A DNA stretch of 64,000 nt, taken from the NCBI GenBank assembly GCA_002699125.1, contig PABI01000056.1, positions 1 through 64,000 on the forward strand. Direction: 5' to 3'. Position numbers and translations under genes: made by a program. This DNA comes from Anaerolineaceae bacterium. Lineage in GTDB: Bacteria > Chloroflexota > Anaerolineae > Promineifilales > Promineifilaceae. The notes under the pieces were generated by a model, which saw nothing but the letters and a program-made list of their open reading frames with translations, was not told where the DNA came from and ran no database searches. Of the stretch, positions 8,275 through 16,506 are shown in pieces. Position 1 is the first letter of the stretch. Each line of letters begins with the position of its first letter.

Positions 8275-11019
8275 GTGTTGAAATCTAACTTATTGGCCAC
8301 AAAATTACATCGACCTGCCTTGCCGGTGCAGTGGGTGAAACGGCCGTCTCTCACCCAGAAGCTGCATGAAGGGCTGGTACTGAACCGGCAGCTCACCCTC
8401 GTCTCCGCCCCCGCCGGTTTTGGCAAGACCACCTGCATCACTGAATGGCTCAACACGCTGGAGAGCTGTCCGGTCGCCTGGCTTTCGCTAGACGCCGCCG
8501 ATAACGATCCGGGCCGCTTTTTTGCTTATCTTATAGCCGCCTTGCAATCGGTAGATGCATATTTGGGCCAAGAGCTTGCCGGTGTGCTGCAATCGGGCCA
8601 ACTCCCTGCCGCCGATATGATCGGCACCGGTCTCGTCAACGACATCCTCACCATCGAAAACAGGTTCTTGCTGGTGCTGGATGACTTTCATCTGATTCAA
8701 GATACGTTCATTTTGCAGGTTTTAGAAACTATCATCGCCAACCAGCCATTACCCTTGCACCTGGTTTTGATCACCCGCGAAGACCCGCCGCTGCCGCTGG
8801 CTCGCCTGCGGGCAAACAACCGGCTCACCGAAATTCGCGCCAAAGATTTGCGGTTTTCCAATCCGGATGTGGCTTGCTTTTTGAATGACGTGTTGAATCT
8901 TGCCCTGTCTGCGGCCGATGTGGCCGCTTTGGAAGCCAAAACTGAAGGCTGGATTGTGGGGCTTCAGCTGGCAGGACTTTCCGTACGCGACCGAACCGAT
9001 CCGTCTGCGTTTATTGCCAATCTCAGCGGCAGCCATCGGTTTATCCTCGACTATCTTGCCGAGCAGGTACTCAGCCGGCAGCCGGATGAAATTCAACGCT
9101 TTTTACTTCAGACCTCGATTTTGGATAAGCTCAACAGTGAATTATGCAATGCGGTGACGGAACGGGCCGACGGCCGTTCCCGCCTCAACCACCTCTTCAA
9201 CGCCAATCTTTTCCTTATCCCGCTGGACGACGAGCAGCAATGGTATCGCTACCATCACCTGTTTGCCGATTTGCTTCGCGACCGGCAGGTGGACTTGGGT
9301 AAGCAGGAAACGGCCGTTCTGCACCAGCGCGCCAGCCAATGGTACGCCCAGGAAAAGATGATCAACGAGGCGATGCACCATGCGCTGGCGGCTGAGGATT
9401 TTGGTACGGCCGTCACCCTGCTGGAAGATCACGCTCTGCATCTGATCATGCAGGGGTACGTGAAGACGGTCAACGGCTGGCTGGAAACCATCCCCGAACG
9501 GTGGCGTAGCCAAAGCCACCGAACCAACCTGGCTTTCGCCTGGATGCACTTACTGCGCGGCGCGTACTCGCAGGCTGCGCCTTACCTGGCACGACTGGGA
9601 AATTCCTTTTCAAGTTCCCCGGCAGAAGAAGCTGGACAGTCGATCCGGGCTGAATGGTTGGTGATGCAGGCACTACTGCTGAACATGGAAGGAAAATCAG
9701 AGGAAGGCCTTGCCTTGGCGAGCGAGGCACTGGCAACGGTTCCTGAGCAGGACGGCCGTGTGCGCAGCCTGGCCTATTTTGGGCTGGCCAGCGCCAATCA
9801 GGCGCTGGAACGATACGAAGCGGCAGCAGAGGCGTATCAAAAGGCGATTCATCATGGCCAGGTGGCAGATAATCTCATTGCTGAAATGCTCAGCGTGTCT
9901 GGCCTGGCGATGATGGCTTTTGAGCGCGGCCAGCTGCACCTGGCCTACGAGATTGCCGCGCCGGTGAGTGACCGTATCGAGCAGGCCGGTGCGCTGTCGC
10001 CCATTACCACCGTTGTGTACGGTATCCTCGGCGAGATTTATTACCAATGGTTTCAGACTGAGGCGGCACGACGACATTTTCAGCGCGCCTTGGAGCTGAG
10101 TACGCTGGGCGGTTACAAATCAGGCATGGTCAACTGCCGGGTTTTGCTTTCGCGACTGTATCAACTGGTGGGCGATCTGGAAACGGCCGCTCACCAAATC
10201 AAAGAAGCCACGGCCCTGATCCAGCTGGAAATTCCTGATTACGTGCGGCAAGAGATTGTGGCTCAGCAGGTGCACGTTTATCTGGCTCAAGATCGCGCTG
10301 CGGCGGCCCAAACGGTTTTGCAAGAGCAGGGGTTTGCCTTTGATAACCACTTTGCATATCCAGTGCTTCCCTCCGACCAGTCAATTTCTTATTCGCCTGG
10401 CTTGCTTTACAACAGCAGCCTGCGCTTTTTGCTTTACCAGACGCAGGCTGGACGCGAGTTGGACAGCTTGCAGGCTGGGATTGAGCTGGGGGGTGATCTC
10501 ATTGAAAGGGCGCGACGGGGGCGGTGTACGGCCGTTGCCCTGGAAGCTCTCTTGCTGCGTGCCCAAATGCATAATTTGCTGGGAAATTATCGTGCTAGTC
10601 AACAGGATTATGTAAATTCTATGAGACTGGGTGCGCCGGAAGGATTCATCGGCGTTTTTGTGGAACAGGGGCAGCCTGTGGCCGCAGCGCTGACAAAGCT
10701 GGCCCGACAGCACCGGCTGGACGATATCCAGCCTGGCTACGTCGAGCGCCTCCTGGCTGCTTTTGCTGGCTTGCCAGCTTCGGACAGCAAAAGTGATGGC
10801 ACAGCTTTACAGTCGCCGACACTGATTGATCCCTTGACTGAGCGAGAGCTGGAAGTTCTGGGCTTGATGGCCGAGGGACTAAAATACAAAGAAATTGCGG
10901 CCAAGCTCATCGTCTCTGTCAACACAGTGCGATATCATGTCAAGGCGATCTATGGCAAGCTTAACGTGAATAACCGGACGCAAGCTATCGAGACAGCACG
11001 CCAACACCAACTCTTGTAA
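8275..11019 (+). CDS. MalT-like STAND ATPase / LuxR-type transcriptional regulator (second copy)
   Basis: This 914-residue paralogue of the protein at 3665 has P-loop APAGFGKTT at about 45-53, Walker B-like FLLVLDDFHLI, a TPR-like helical body and a C-terminal LuxR helix-turn-helix (about 854-914, LTERELEVLGLMAEG through TVRYHVKAIYGKL). The two proteins are close at the N-terminus and diverge in the sensor part, suggesting duplication followed by a change of inducer. The start is GTG at 8275 or TTG at 8278; no ATG fits. A terminator follows at 11084. Confidence 0.92.
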   Translation: MLKSNLLATKLHRPALPVQWVKRPSLTQKLHEGLVLNRQLTLVSAPAGFGKTTCITEWLNTLESCPVAWLSLDAADNDPGRFFAYLIAALQSVDAYLGQELAGVLQSGQLPAADMIGTGLVNDILTIENRFLLVLDDFHLIQDTFILQVLETIIANQPLPLHLVLITREDPPLPLARLRANNRLTEIRAKDLRFSNPDVACFLNDVLNLALSAADVAALEAKTEGWIVGLQLAGLSVRDRTDPSAFIANLSGSHRFILDYLAEQVLSRQPDEIQRFLLQTSILDKLNSELCNAVTERADGRSRLNHLFNANLFLIPLDDEQQWYRYHHLFADLLRDRQVDLGKQETAVLHQRASQWYAQEKMINEAMHHALAAEDFGTAVTLLEDHALHLIMQGYVKTVNGWLETIPERWRSQSHRTNLAFAWMHLLRGAYSQAAPYLARLGNSFSSSPAEEAGQSIRAEWLVMQALLLNMEGKSEEGLALASEALATVPEQDGRVRSLAYFGLASANQALERYEAAAEAYQKAIHHGQVADNLIAEMLSVSGLAMMAFERGQLHLAYEIAAPVSDRIEQAGALSPITTVVYGILGEIYYQWFQTEAARRHFQRALELSTLGGYKSGMVNCRVLLSRLYQLVGDLETAAHQIKEATALIQLEIPDYVRQEIVAQQVHVYLAQDRAAAAQTVLQEQGFAFDNHFAYPVLPSDQSISYSPGLLYNSSLRFLLYQTQAGRELDSLQAGIELGGDLIERARRGRCTAVALEALLLRAQMHNLLGNYRASQQDYVNSMRLGAPEGFIGVFVEQGQPVAAALTKLARQHRLDDIQPGYVERLLAAFAGLPASDSKSDGTALQSPTLIDPLTERELEVLGLMAEGLKYKEIAAKLIVSVNTVRYHVKAIYGKLNVNNRTQAIETARQHQLL

Positions 11020-11029
11020 ACAGCTTTGC

Positions 11030-11062
11030 AGGTGCGATGCACTTCCAAAGTGCGTCGCACCT
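11030..11062. repeat. AGGTGCG hairpin repeat, copy 1
   Basis: AGGTGCGATGCACTT (11030-11044) pairs with the complement at 11048-11062 with only three loop bases and one mismatch or wobble. A second copy with the same arms and a longer loop lies at 12001-12057, so this is a short interspersed hairpin element rather than a gene-specific site. Confidence 0.7.
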
Positions 11063-11083
11063 CTGAGGCTACATGTTTATCCA

Positions 11084-11119
11084 GCGCAGACTACATTTTT
11101 ATGTGGTCTGCGCTTTTTT
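11084..11119 (+). terminator. Rho-independent terminator after second LuxR gene
   Basis: GCGCAGACTACA (11084-11095) pairs with TGTGGTCTGCGC (11102-11113), with one wobble pair and a 6-base T-rich loop, followed by six T (11114-11119). It ends the transcript carrying the oxidoreductase, small protein and LuxR genes. Confidence 0.85.
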
Positions 11120-11172
11120 GCGTTGGGGTATGCTGCTGTTGTGGCTGAATAACGTGGTCACAAGGAGCAACA

Positions 11173-11391
11173 ATGGACGACATTTGTACCTACCGTATCG
11201 AAGTAGAGGGGCGAATGAATGAAAACGGCCGTACCGGCGGCAGCCCGTTGGAAATGGTGGTTGTACGGACAAATGATGCTGCAACATTGTTCACGATCTG
11301 TACCGATCAATCTGGTGCTATCGGCCTAATCCGGTATCTGCATGGGCGGGGCTATGTGCTCTTATCGGTCGTCCGAGAAAGTCAAATATAA
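11173..11391 (+). CDS. Small conserved protein, paralogue of the 77-residue protein
   Basis: This 72-residue soluble protein shares with the product at 8011 the pattern Y-x-I-x-VEG, DQ and L-L/I-SV-V/K-R. AAGGAG lies 7 bases before the ATG. It comes just after the terminator of the LuxR transcript and 18 bases before a membrane-protein gene, so it leads the following run up to the ABC-2 exporter. Its function is unknown; recurring next to LuxR and membrane genes suggests a regulatory or sensing role, which is inference. Confidence 0.75.
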   Translation: MDDICTYRIEVEGRMNENGRTGGSPLEMVVVRTNDAATLFTICTDQSGAIGLIRYLHGRGYVLLSVVRESQI

Positions 11392-11409
11392 AAATACCAG
11401 GGAGTAGTT

Positions 11410-11985
11410 ATGTTAACGAAACTTTCAAATCGGTTTTATGCGGGAACCAGGGGATGGCATATTCTGCTGGTTTTTGTGGTGCTTGTTGGTTGGATGGTGG
11501 TGACGTTGCCGGGGTTAACGGCCGTTTCCCACAACATCGAAGGGCTGGACACCATGTTCTTCTACACGCCAGACGAGGCCTTTGCCAACGTTGCCGCCTA
11601 CACGGCCGAAGCGCGCCAGGCAATTAACCAGTTCCATCTGACGGTCGATGTGGTCAATCCCATTCTTTATACTGCTTTCCTCATTTTGCTGATCTCCTGG
11701 CTGTTCCGGCGCGGTTTTACGCCTGAAAGCAAGGTACGGCCGTTGAACATCATGCCGCTGGGCGCGCTGCTCTTTGACATTCTGGAAAATGTATTCATCA
11801 CGATCATGATGTCTGCCTATCCAGGCCAACCCAGATTGGTTGCCTGGCTGGCAACTGCCAGCACGATGGCCAAGTTCGGCTTTATCTACGTCAGCCTGGC
11901 GCTGATTCTTGTTGGCCTGGCGGGCGCGATCAGGCGCAAATTCAACAAAATTGTGGCAGGAGAACCTGCTTCAGCGATCAAATAA
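11410..11985 (+). CDS. Membrane protein of unknown function
   Basis: The 191-residue product has four probable membrane helices (about 17-37, 83-104, 114-137, 147-172), with a soluble extracytoplasmic stretch between the first two. GGGAG lies 5 bases before the ATG. I do not recognise a family. It is the first of three unknown membrane proteins followed by an ABC-2 exporter, all on one strand with short gaps, so they may act together. Confidence 0.78.
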   Translation: MLTKLSNRFYAGTRGWHILLVFVVLVGWMVVTLPGLTAVSHNIEGLDTMFFYTPDEAFANVAAYTAEARQAINQFHLTVDVVNPILYTAFLILLISWLFRRGFTPESKVRPLNIMPLGALLFDILENVFITIMMSAYPGQPRLVAWLATASTMAKFGFIYVSLALILVGLAGAIRRKFNKIVAGEPASAIK

Positions 11986-12000
11986 TGAAGGTAATAATGC

Positions 12001-12057
12001 AGGTGCGACGCACTTGTCTTAGTGTGATGTCGCAATAAATAAAAGTGCGTCGCACCT
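12001..12057. repeat. AGGTGCG hairpin repeat, copy 2
   Basis: AGGTGCGACGCACTT (12001-12015) and its perfect 15-base complement (12043-12057) enclose 27 bases. It is the same element as at 11030-11062 with a longer loop, and sits just before the ribosome site of the next gene. Confidence 0.75.
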
Positions 12058-12079
12058 CTGAATAAGGAGGATTTTGCAA

Positions 12080-12772
12080 ATGAAGCAAGCAACAATGTCT
12101 TTTGACAATCTGAATGCGACACGGATCACGGCCACCGTGATTGGCGTGTTCTTTGGCTTATTCTCCGGCGTTAATCATGGATTCTTTGAACTGTTGCAGG
12201 GCAACAAGCCAACCGATGGGTTTTTCATCCCCGCAATTGGCGAAGCGCAGCGGTTTTGGCCCTTGGGCACCGAGGATGCCTTTACCCTCATCCCAAATTT
12301 CATGATCACCGGTATCGCATCAATGATCGTGGGGGTGGCGATTATCATCTGGTCAATCTGGTACTTGCCGACGAAATACGGCCGTACCGTTTACCTCGGC
12401 CTGTTCATTCTCAGCTTCCTGGTAGGTGGCGGCATTGGCCAGGTATTCTTCTTTATTCCCGCCTGGGCCTTTGCCACGCGCCTGGGCAAGCCGCTGACCT
12501 GGTGGCGCCAAGTGCTGCCGCAGCGCAGCTGGACTTTCCTCTCTAAGCTGTGGCCGGTGACGCTCATTTTGGCGACGCTTGCCATGCTGATTGGGCTGGA
12601 GATGGCGATTTTCGGCTATTTCCCCGGACTCACGGAACCAGAAGCCATTCAGAACAGGGCGCTGCTTTTTGTACTGGCTTCGGCCATTCTGTACATCGTT
12701 TCGTTCATCGCCGGATTTGGTCATGAGCTGAACAGACGGGAACGTGCTGGCACTGTCTCATTTGCTTATTGA
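12080..12772 (+). CDS. Membrane protein of unknown function
   Basis: This 230-residue protein has about six hydrophobic helices and no recognised domain. The ATG at 12080 is preceded by AAGGAGG (12064-12070), a near-perfect ribosome site; an in-frame TTG at 12074 is less likely. The N-terminal region repeats GVFFGLFSGVNHGFFELLQG, a glycine- and aromatic-rich first helix. Its place between two other membrane-protein genes upstream of an ABC exporter suggests a shared membrane role. Confidence 0.78.
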   Translation: MKQATMSFDNLNATRITATVIGVFFGLFSGVNHGFFELLQGNKPTDGFFIPAIGEAQRFWPLGTEDAFTLIPNFMITGIASMIVGVAIIIWSIWYLPTKYGRTVYLGLFILSFLVGGGIGQVFFFIPAWAFATRLGKPLTWWRQVLPQRSWTFLSKLWPVTLILATLAMLIGLEMAIFGYFPGLTEPEAIQNRALLFVLASAILYIVSFIAGFGHELNRRERAGTVSFAY

Positions 12773-12781
12773 TTTAAAGAC

Positions 12782-12875
12782 CTGTCCGAATATTTGCCAC
12801 AGAGTACACAGAGATTTCTGAGACTTGGCTTCAACCCTCTATGCTCTCTTTTCCCTCTGTGGCTTTTTCGGACAG
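12782..12875. repeat. About 90-bp interspersed element with inverted ends, copy 1
   Basis: The element begins CTGTCCGAA (12782) and ends TTCGGACAG (12875), with inner arms CCACAGAG and CTCTGTGG. The reverse complement is clearly similar, by eye about 75-80 percent, along its whole length to 27096-27189. Two full-length copies in opposite orientation point to a mobile MITE-like sequence with no coding capacity. Confidence 0.75.
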
Positions 12876-12900
12876 ATAAGAATTCTTGGAGGAAATTCAC

Positions 12901-13305
12901 ATGTTACAAATAATTTTTGGCGTCTTCATTGTGCTGCATGGGCTGGTACATCTGCTTTACTTTGGCCAGAGCCGGCGGCTGTTTGAACTGCAACCGGGCA
13001 TGGTTTGGCCCGATGGTTCATGGCTGTTTGCCAGGGTGCTGGACGCAGCGGGCAATCGGGTGCTGGCCACTATTTTCTTGGTGTGGGCCGCGCTGGATTT
13101 TGTGGCGGCAGGGATCGGTATTTTTGCCGGGCAAGCCTGGTTTAGGCCGGTGCTGGCGGGCACGGCCGTATTTTCCTCAGCCATCTTTATCCTTTTTTGG
13201 GACGGCGGCTGGCAAAATCTGGATGATAAGGGCGGCGTGGGGCTGCTGATCAATGTGGCAATTTTGATAGCCGTTTTTGTCCTGCATTGGCCCAAAATTG
13301 CGTAA
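12901..13305 (+). CDS. Membrane protein of unknown function
   Basis: The 134-residue product has four probable membrane helices and a short polar loop near residues 20-40. GGAGG (12888-12892) precedes the chosen ATG at 12901; a TTG at 12886 in the same frame overlaps that site and is rejected. Its stop is 19 bases before the ABC ATPase ATG, so it is probably cotranscribed with the exporter. Confidence 0.8.
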   Translation: MLQIIFGVFIVLHGLVHLLYFGQSRRLFELQPGMVWPDGSWLFARVLDAAGNRVLATIFLVWAALDFVAAGIGIFAGQAWFRPVLAGTAVFSSAIFILFWDGGWQNLDDKGGVGLLINVAILIAVFVLHWPKIA

Positions 13306-13324
13306 CAAATTACAGGAGGCACAA

Positions 13325-14269
13325 ATGACTGTTCCTAAAAATGGGACTTCTAACGTTGTGATTCAGGTGAAAAACCTGACGAAAGCATATGGTGAGGTAA
13401 CGGCCGTCAACGATCTGAGCTTTAATGTACACAAAGGTGAAATCTTCGGCTTTCTTGGTCCCAACGGGGCAGGCAAAACAACCACCTTGAGCATTCTGGA
13501 AGGGTTGCCAAAGGCAGATGGCGGCCAGGTTGCTGTCTTGGGCCTGGATATCAACAGCCAGACCCAAGCTATCAAACAACGGATTGGCGTACAGCTGCAA
13601 AGCACCAGCCTGCTGCCGGATTTGACGGTATTGGAGCAGGTGCAGCTTTTTGGCCGGTTGTACGGCCGTCAACCCACCAAGCAAGAAATGATGCAGCTGC
13701 TGGAACGAGTGGGGTTGGTTGGGAAAACGGCCGTCTTCCCCGAAAAACTCAGCGGCGGCCAGCAGCAGCGGCTGGCGCTGGCCTTGGCCTTAATCAACCA
13801 GCCGGAGATCATCTTCCTGGACGAACCGACAACAGGCCTCGATCCCCAATCGCGGCATGTGCTGTGGGACATCATTCGCGGCTTGCGCGACCAGGGCAAA
13901 ACCATTGTCCTGACGACGCACTACATGGAAGAGGCTGAAACGTTATGCGACCGCGTGGGCATTATCGATCACGGCACACTGGTGGCGCTGGACACGCCCG
14001 GCGCGCTCATCAACCGGCTGGCGGGCGTCTCATCCATCACCACTTCAGCCACGATGCTGCTCGATAGCATTCAGGCGCTGCCGTCTATTAGCCGTGTGCA
14101 GCGCAACGGCACGTGGCTGCATTTGCAAACCAACGACGTGCCTACAACCCTACGCACCATCCTGGACCTGGCTGAACAGCATGAACTCAGTTTACATGAC
14201 TTGCACATCAAGCAGCCAAATCTGGAAGACGTTTTTCTAAACTTAACCGGACACGCGATCCGCGCCTGA
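13325..14269 (+). CDS. ABC-2 type transporter ATP-binding protein
   Basis: This 314-residue ATPase has Walker A GPNGAGKTTT, Q-loop, signature LSGGQQQR, Walker B IIFLDEPTTGLD with a normal catalytic Glu, and the H-loop in LTTHYMEEAETL. The ending LEDVFLNLTGHAIR is typical of drug-exporter ATPases of the DrrA/CcmA group. AGGAGG lies 5 bases before the ATG at 13325. With the permease 14 bases downstream it forms an exporter; the substrate cannot be read from sequence. Confidence 0.94.
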   Translation: MTVPKNGTSNVVIQVKNLTKAYGEVTAVNDLSFNVHKGEIFGFLGPNGAGKTTTLSILEGLPKADGGQVAVLGLDINSQTQAIKQRIGVQLQSTSLLPDLTVLEQVQLFGRLYGRQPTKQEMMQLLERVGLVGKTAVFPEKLSGGQQQRLALALALINQPEIIFLDEPTTGLDPQSRHVLWDIIRGLRDQGKTIVLTTHYMEEAETLCDRVGIIDHGTLVALDTPGALINRLAGVSSITTSATMLLDSIQALPSISRVQRNGTWLHLQTNDVPTTLRTILDLAEQHELSLHDLHIKQPNLEDVFLNLTGHAIRA

Positions 14270-14283
14270 ATGAGGAGGCAAAG

Positions 14284-15057
14284 ATGACTGTTATGCAATC
14301 AACTGCCGATGTTCAAACGATGAAGCCGTCTAAACCCACCTGGCAGTTTGCCCTGGCCCTTTTACGGGCCAATGTGCGTAACGTGAAGGCGCTGGCCATT
14401 ACGCTGGGAATGCCGCTTTTCATGCTCTTTACCATCTGGGTGCCTTCACTGGCTGGGGATGAAGAAAGCCAGGGATTGATGCAGCTGCTCTTCCCGGCCA
14501 TTATTTTACTCAGCGTCATTATGCCCGGCTTAACCCAGGCCACCCGCCTGACGCGCTGGCGCGAACAGCACATTTTGCAGCGCCTGGCACTGACGCCGGT
14601 GCCGCTGGCCAATTTGATGGTGGGCACGGCATTGACTCAAATCATTATTGGCGTGGCCCAGGGGGTTTTGATGCTGCTGTTTGGCATCTTCCTGGTGGGA
14701 TTGGCGCTGAGCTGGCCAAGCGTTTTGCTGGTTCTTGTGGCCATGATGCTGGCCGGAGCGACGTTTATTGCCTTTGGCTCAATGATCGCCGCCTTTAGCG
14801 GCAAGTCAGACATTGCCGGCTACGTTTTCTTCTTCACTATCATGCCCCTCACGTTTCTGGCGAGCTTCCCGCCTGATATGATGCCCGACGCGCTCAATGC
14901 TGTAACGCCCTGGCTGCCCACCTCAATGGCCATTGAGCTGATTGGCCCGCTGTTTCTGAACAATCAGCTTTCTGATGGGGCGCTGTTTGCTGGTTTGGGG
15001 TTGGTCGTATATGCGGTGCTGTTTACGGCCGTAAGCGCCAGCAAGTTTCGCTGGTAG
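14284..15057 (+). CDS. ABC-2 type transporter permease
   Basis: The 257-residue protein has six probable membrane helices and the ABC-2 pattern, including the cytoplasmic loop TRLTRWREQHILQRLALTPV after helix 2. It is the membrane partner of the ATPase encoded just upstream (GAGGAGG precedes the ATG). A homodimer of this protein with two ATPases would export a drug-like or lipid substrate. Confidence 0.92.
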   Translation: MTVMQSTADVQTMKPSKPTWQFALALLRANVRNVKALAITLGMPLFMLFTIWVPSLAGDEESQGLMQLLFPAIILLSVIMPGLTQATRLTRWREQHILQRLALTPVPLANLMVGTALTQIIIGVAQGVLMLLFGIFLVGLALSWPSVLLVLVAMMLAGATFIAFGSMIAAFSGKSDIAGYVFFFTIMPLTFLASFPPDMMPDALNAVTPWLPTSMAIELIGPLFLNNQLSDGALFAGLGLVVYAVLFTAVSASKFRW

Positions 15058-15185
15058 TTTAAGTATGGAGTGCAGTTCCAGAGTAATTCAAAGTGGAGAA
15101 GTGATGAAGATCACTTGTCCGCCTGGGTCACTTCTTGGCATACTTGCCCTGTTACACACATAATATTTTCCCCCAAGGAGTGAAA

Positions 15186-15611
15186 ATGGATAAGCAACAA
15201 CTGATTGACAAGTTAAATGAAGATTTGGCCGGTGAGTTTGGGGCCATCATTCAATACATTACATATGCTGCCAAAGCAACCGGCCCCTATCGGCCGCAGC
15301 TGGCCCAGTTTTTCCTGACCGAAGTGGCTGATGAACAGCTACATGCCCAATTTATAGCCAACAAGATCGTGGCCTTGGGCGGCGAACCAACTACCAAAGC
15401 CCGACCTGTGCCGCCCGCCAGCAACAATCGCGAAATGCTGCAAGCGGTGCTGGCTGCCGAGCTGCAAGCCGGCAAAGATTACACGCAGCGGGCTGAAGAA
15501 GCCGATGCCTATGGTGATAAAGGACTCGTTGTTGCTCTGGAAGATATGGTGCGCGATGAGATGGGCCATTCCGAAGAAACCGAGCGGATGCTGCGCGACT
15601 GGCCCCTGTAG
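15186..15611 (+). CDS. Ferritin-like (bacterioferritin-type) protein
   Basis: This 141-residue four-helix-bundle protein shows a full set of di-iron ligands: E17, E50 with H53 (DEQLH), E92 and E125 with H128 (DEMGH). The spacing fits ferritin/bacterioferritin or rubrerythrin-type oxidases that take up Fe(II) or remove peroxide. No rubredoxin tail is present. AAGGAG precedes the ATG at 15186; a longer upstream reading has no support. Confidence 0.88.
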   Translation: MDKQQLIDKLNEDLAGEFGAIIQYITYAAKATGPYRPQLAQFFLTEVADEQLHAQFIANKIVALGGEPTTKARPVPPASNNREMLQAVLAAELQAGKDYTQRAEEADAYGDKGLVVALEDMVRDEMGHSEETERMLRDWPL

Positions 15612-15622
15612 GGATAGAGAAG

Positions 15623-15700
15623 AATGGGACACAGATTTACACAGATGCCCACAGATTTGATACTGAAAAATCTGTGTCAATCTGTGTTTATCTGTGTCCT
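15623..15700. repeat. CACAGATT-type intergenic repeat
   Basis: Repeated ACACAGATTTACACAGAT words on one side and their complements (AATCTGTGT) on the other make an imperfect hairpin in the gap between the ferritin-like gene and the toxin gene. Related words occur at 1968-1995 and 51356-51385. Low-information intergenic repeat. Confidence 0.6.
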
Positions 15701-15727
15701 ATTCAAAAAAGAGTTTTCGATCTGGAG

Positions 15728-16072
15728 CTAACTTCGCCCAACGACAAGCTGGACGCCGTCGAGGACGCTTTCTAGAATGAAATTGGGCACGGTGCCGACG
15801 TATTCCGTGAGGAAGCGACGGTCGATGGTGATGATTTGGGCTACGTTGGCCACGGAGGGATGGGGCAGGCCGGAGTCGGATTGGGCAATGAGTACGTTGC
15901 CGGGGGCGGGGGCTAATTTCCAATCGGGGCTGAGGGTGATGCACACGGCCGTTTCCAGCACGCTGCGGTTAAAAGCATCACTTTGAATAACAAGAACTGG
16001 CTGTGGCTCCGAGAGTTCTGGTGGTTGTGACCACCAGATTTGTCCTTGCTTGAGCGATACGTCTACTTCCAT
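15728..16072 (-). CDS. MazF/PemK-type endoribonuclease toxin
   Basis: This 114-residue protein fits the MazF/PemK fold: an N-terminal GQIWWSQPP strand, PVLVIQSDAFN, then a basic VITLSPDWKLAP-like strand and a C-terminal helix with a short tail. MazF toxins cut mRNA at short sequence words. The ATG overlaps the end of the upstream gene by 10 bases, giving the usual antitoxin-first, coupled order. One ACGGCCGT copy is inside the gene. Confidence 0.85.
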   Translation of the reverse strand: MEVDVSLKQGQIWWSQPPELSEPQPVLVIQSDAFNRSVLETAVCITLSPDWKLAPAPGNVLIAQSDSGLPHPSVANVAQIITIDRRFLTEYVGTVPNFILESVLDGVQLVVGRS

Positions 16073-16305
16073 GATTTTGGGTTTTTATAGAGCGTTTGCT
16101 GCTGCGCCACACGCCAGGGATCAGGCAGGTGGGAAGGGCGATGCTGATAAATGGCATCCAGCTGCTGGGCCACCGCATCATTGTCAGTTCGCTCGAGTTT
16201 GCGGCTGATATGCTGCTTGGTGAGCCGTGAGTGCTGACTGTGCCGCTGTGCGGCCGTTTCAGCCTGTTGTAAAAGGGTGTCTAATAATACAATGCTGTTG
16301 TTCAT
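16063..16305 (-). CDS. Putative antitoxin partner of the MazF-like toxin
   Basis: The 80-residue product is hydrophilic and mostly helical, with no recognised AbrB or ribbon-helix-helix signature. It is called an antitoxin because of its size, its place directly upstream of a MazF-like toxin and the 10-base overlap between the two genes. It is followed on the far side by a repeat-rich gap with no other gene, so the pair is a stand-alone module. Confidence 0.65.
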   Translation of the reverse strand: MNNSIVLLDTLLQQAETAAQRHSQHSRLTKQHISRKLERTDNDAVAQQLDAIYQHRPSHLPDPWRVAQQQTLYKNPKSWK

Positions 16306-16430
16306 AGATACTTCGGCAAGATTGTTCCAGCAAATGACGATACAAAGTTATACAAATGTTGTGTGAACGATACGTGAATGAAGTGTAAACAGCTTTGCCG
16401 CTTCCCGACATAGTACCAAAGGACTATGAC

Positions 16431-16506
16431 GGTAGGTAATCGGTAATCCGTGGTCGGTGGTCAGTAATCGGTTTACCGTTCACCGATTACCGATTACCGA
16501 TTACCG
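16431..16506. repeat. GTAATCGGT / ACCGATTAC intergenic repeat
   Basis: GGTAATCGG words on the left and ACCGATTACCGATTACCG on the right form a hairpin next to the stop of the epimerase gene. Similar blocks stand at 53701-53816, and CAGTAATCAG variants at 54438-54530 and 60856-60890, so this is a recurring intergenic family in this genome. Confidence 0.7.

Noticed and set aside
16431..16506. CRISPR array (short repeats in tandem)
   Set aside because: Units are too short, degenerate and lack unique spacers.
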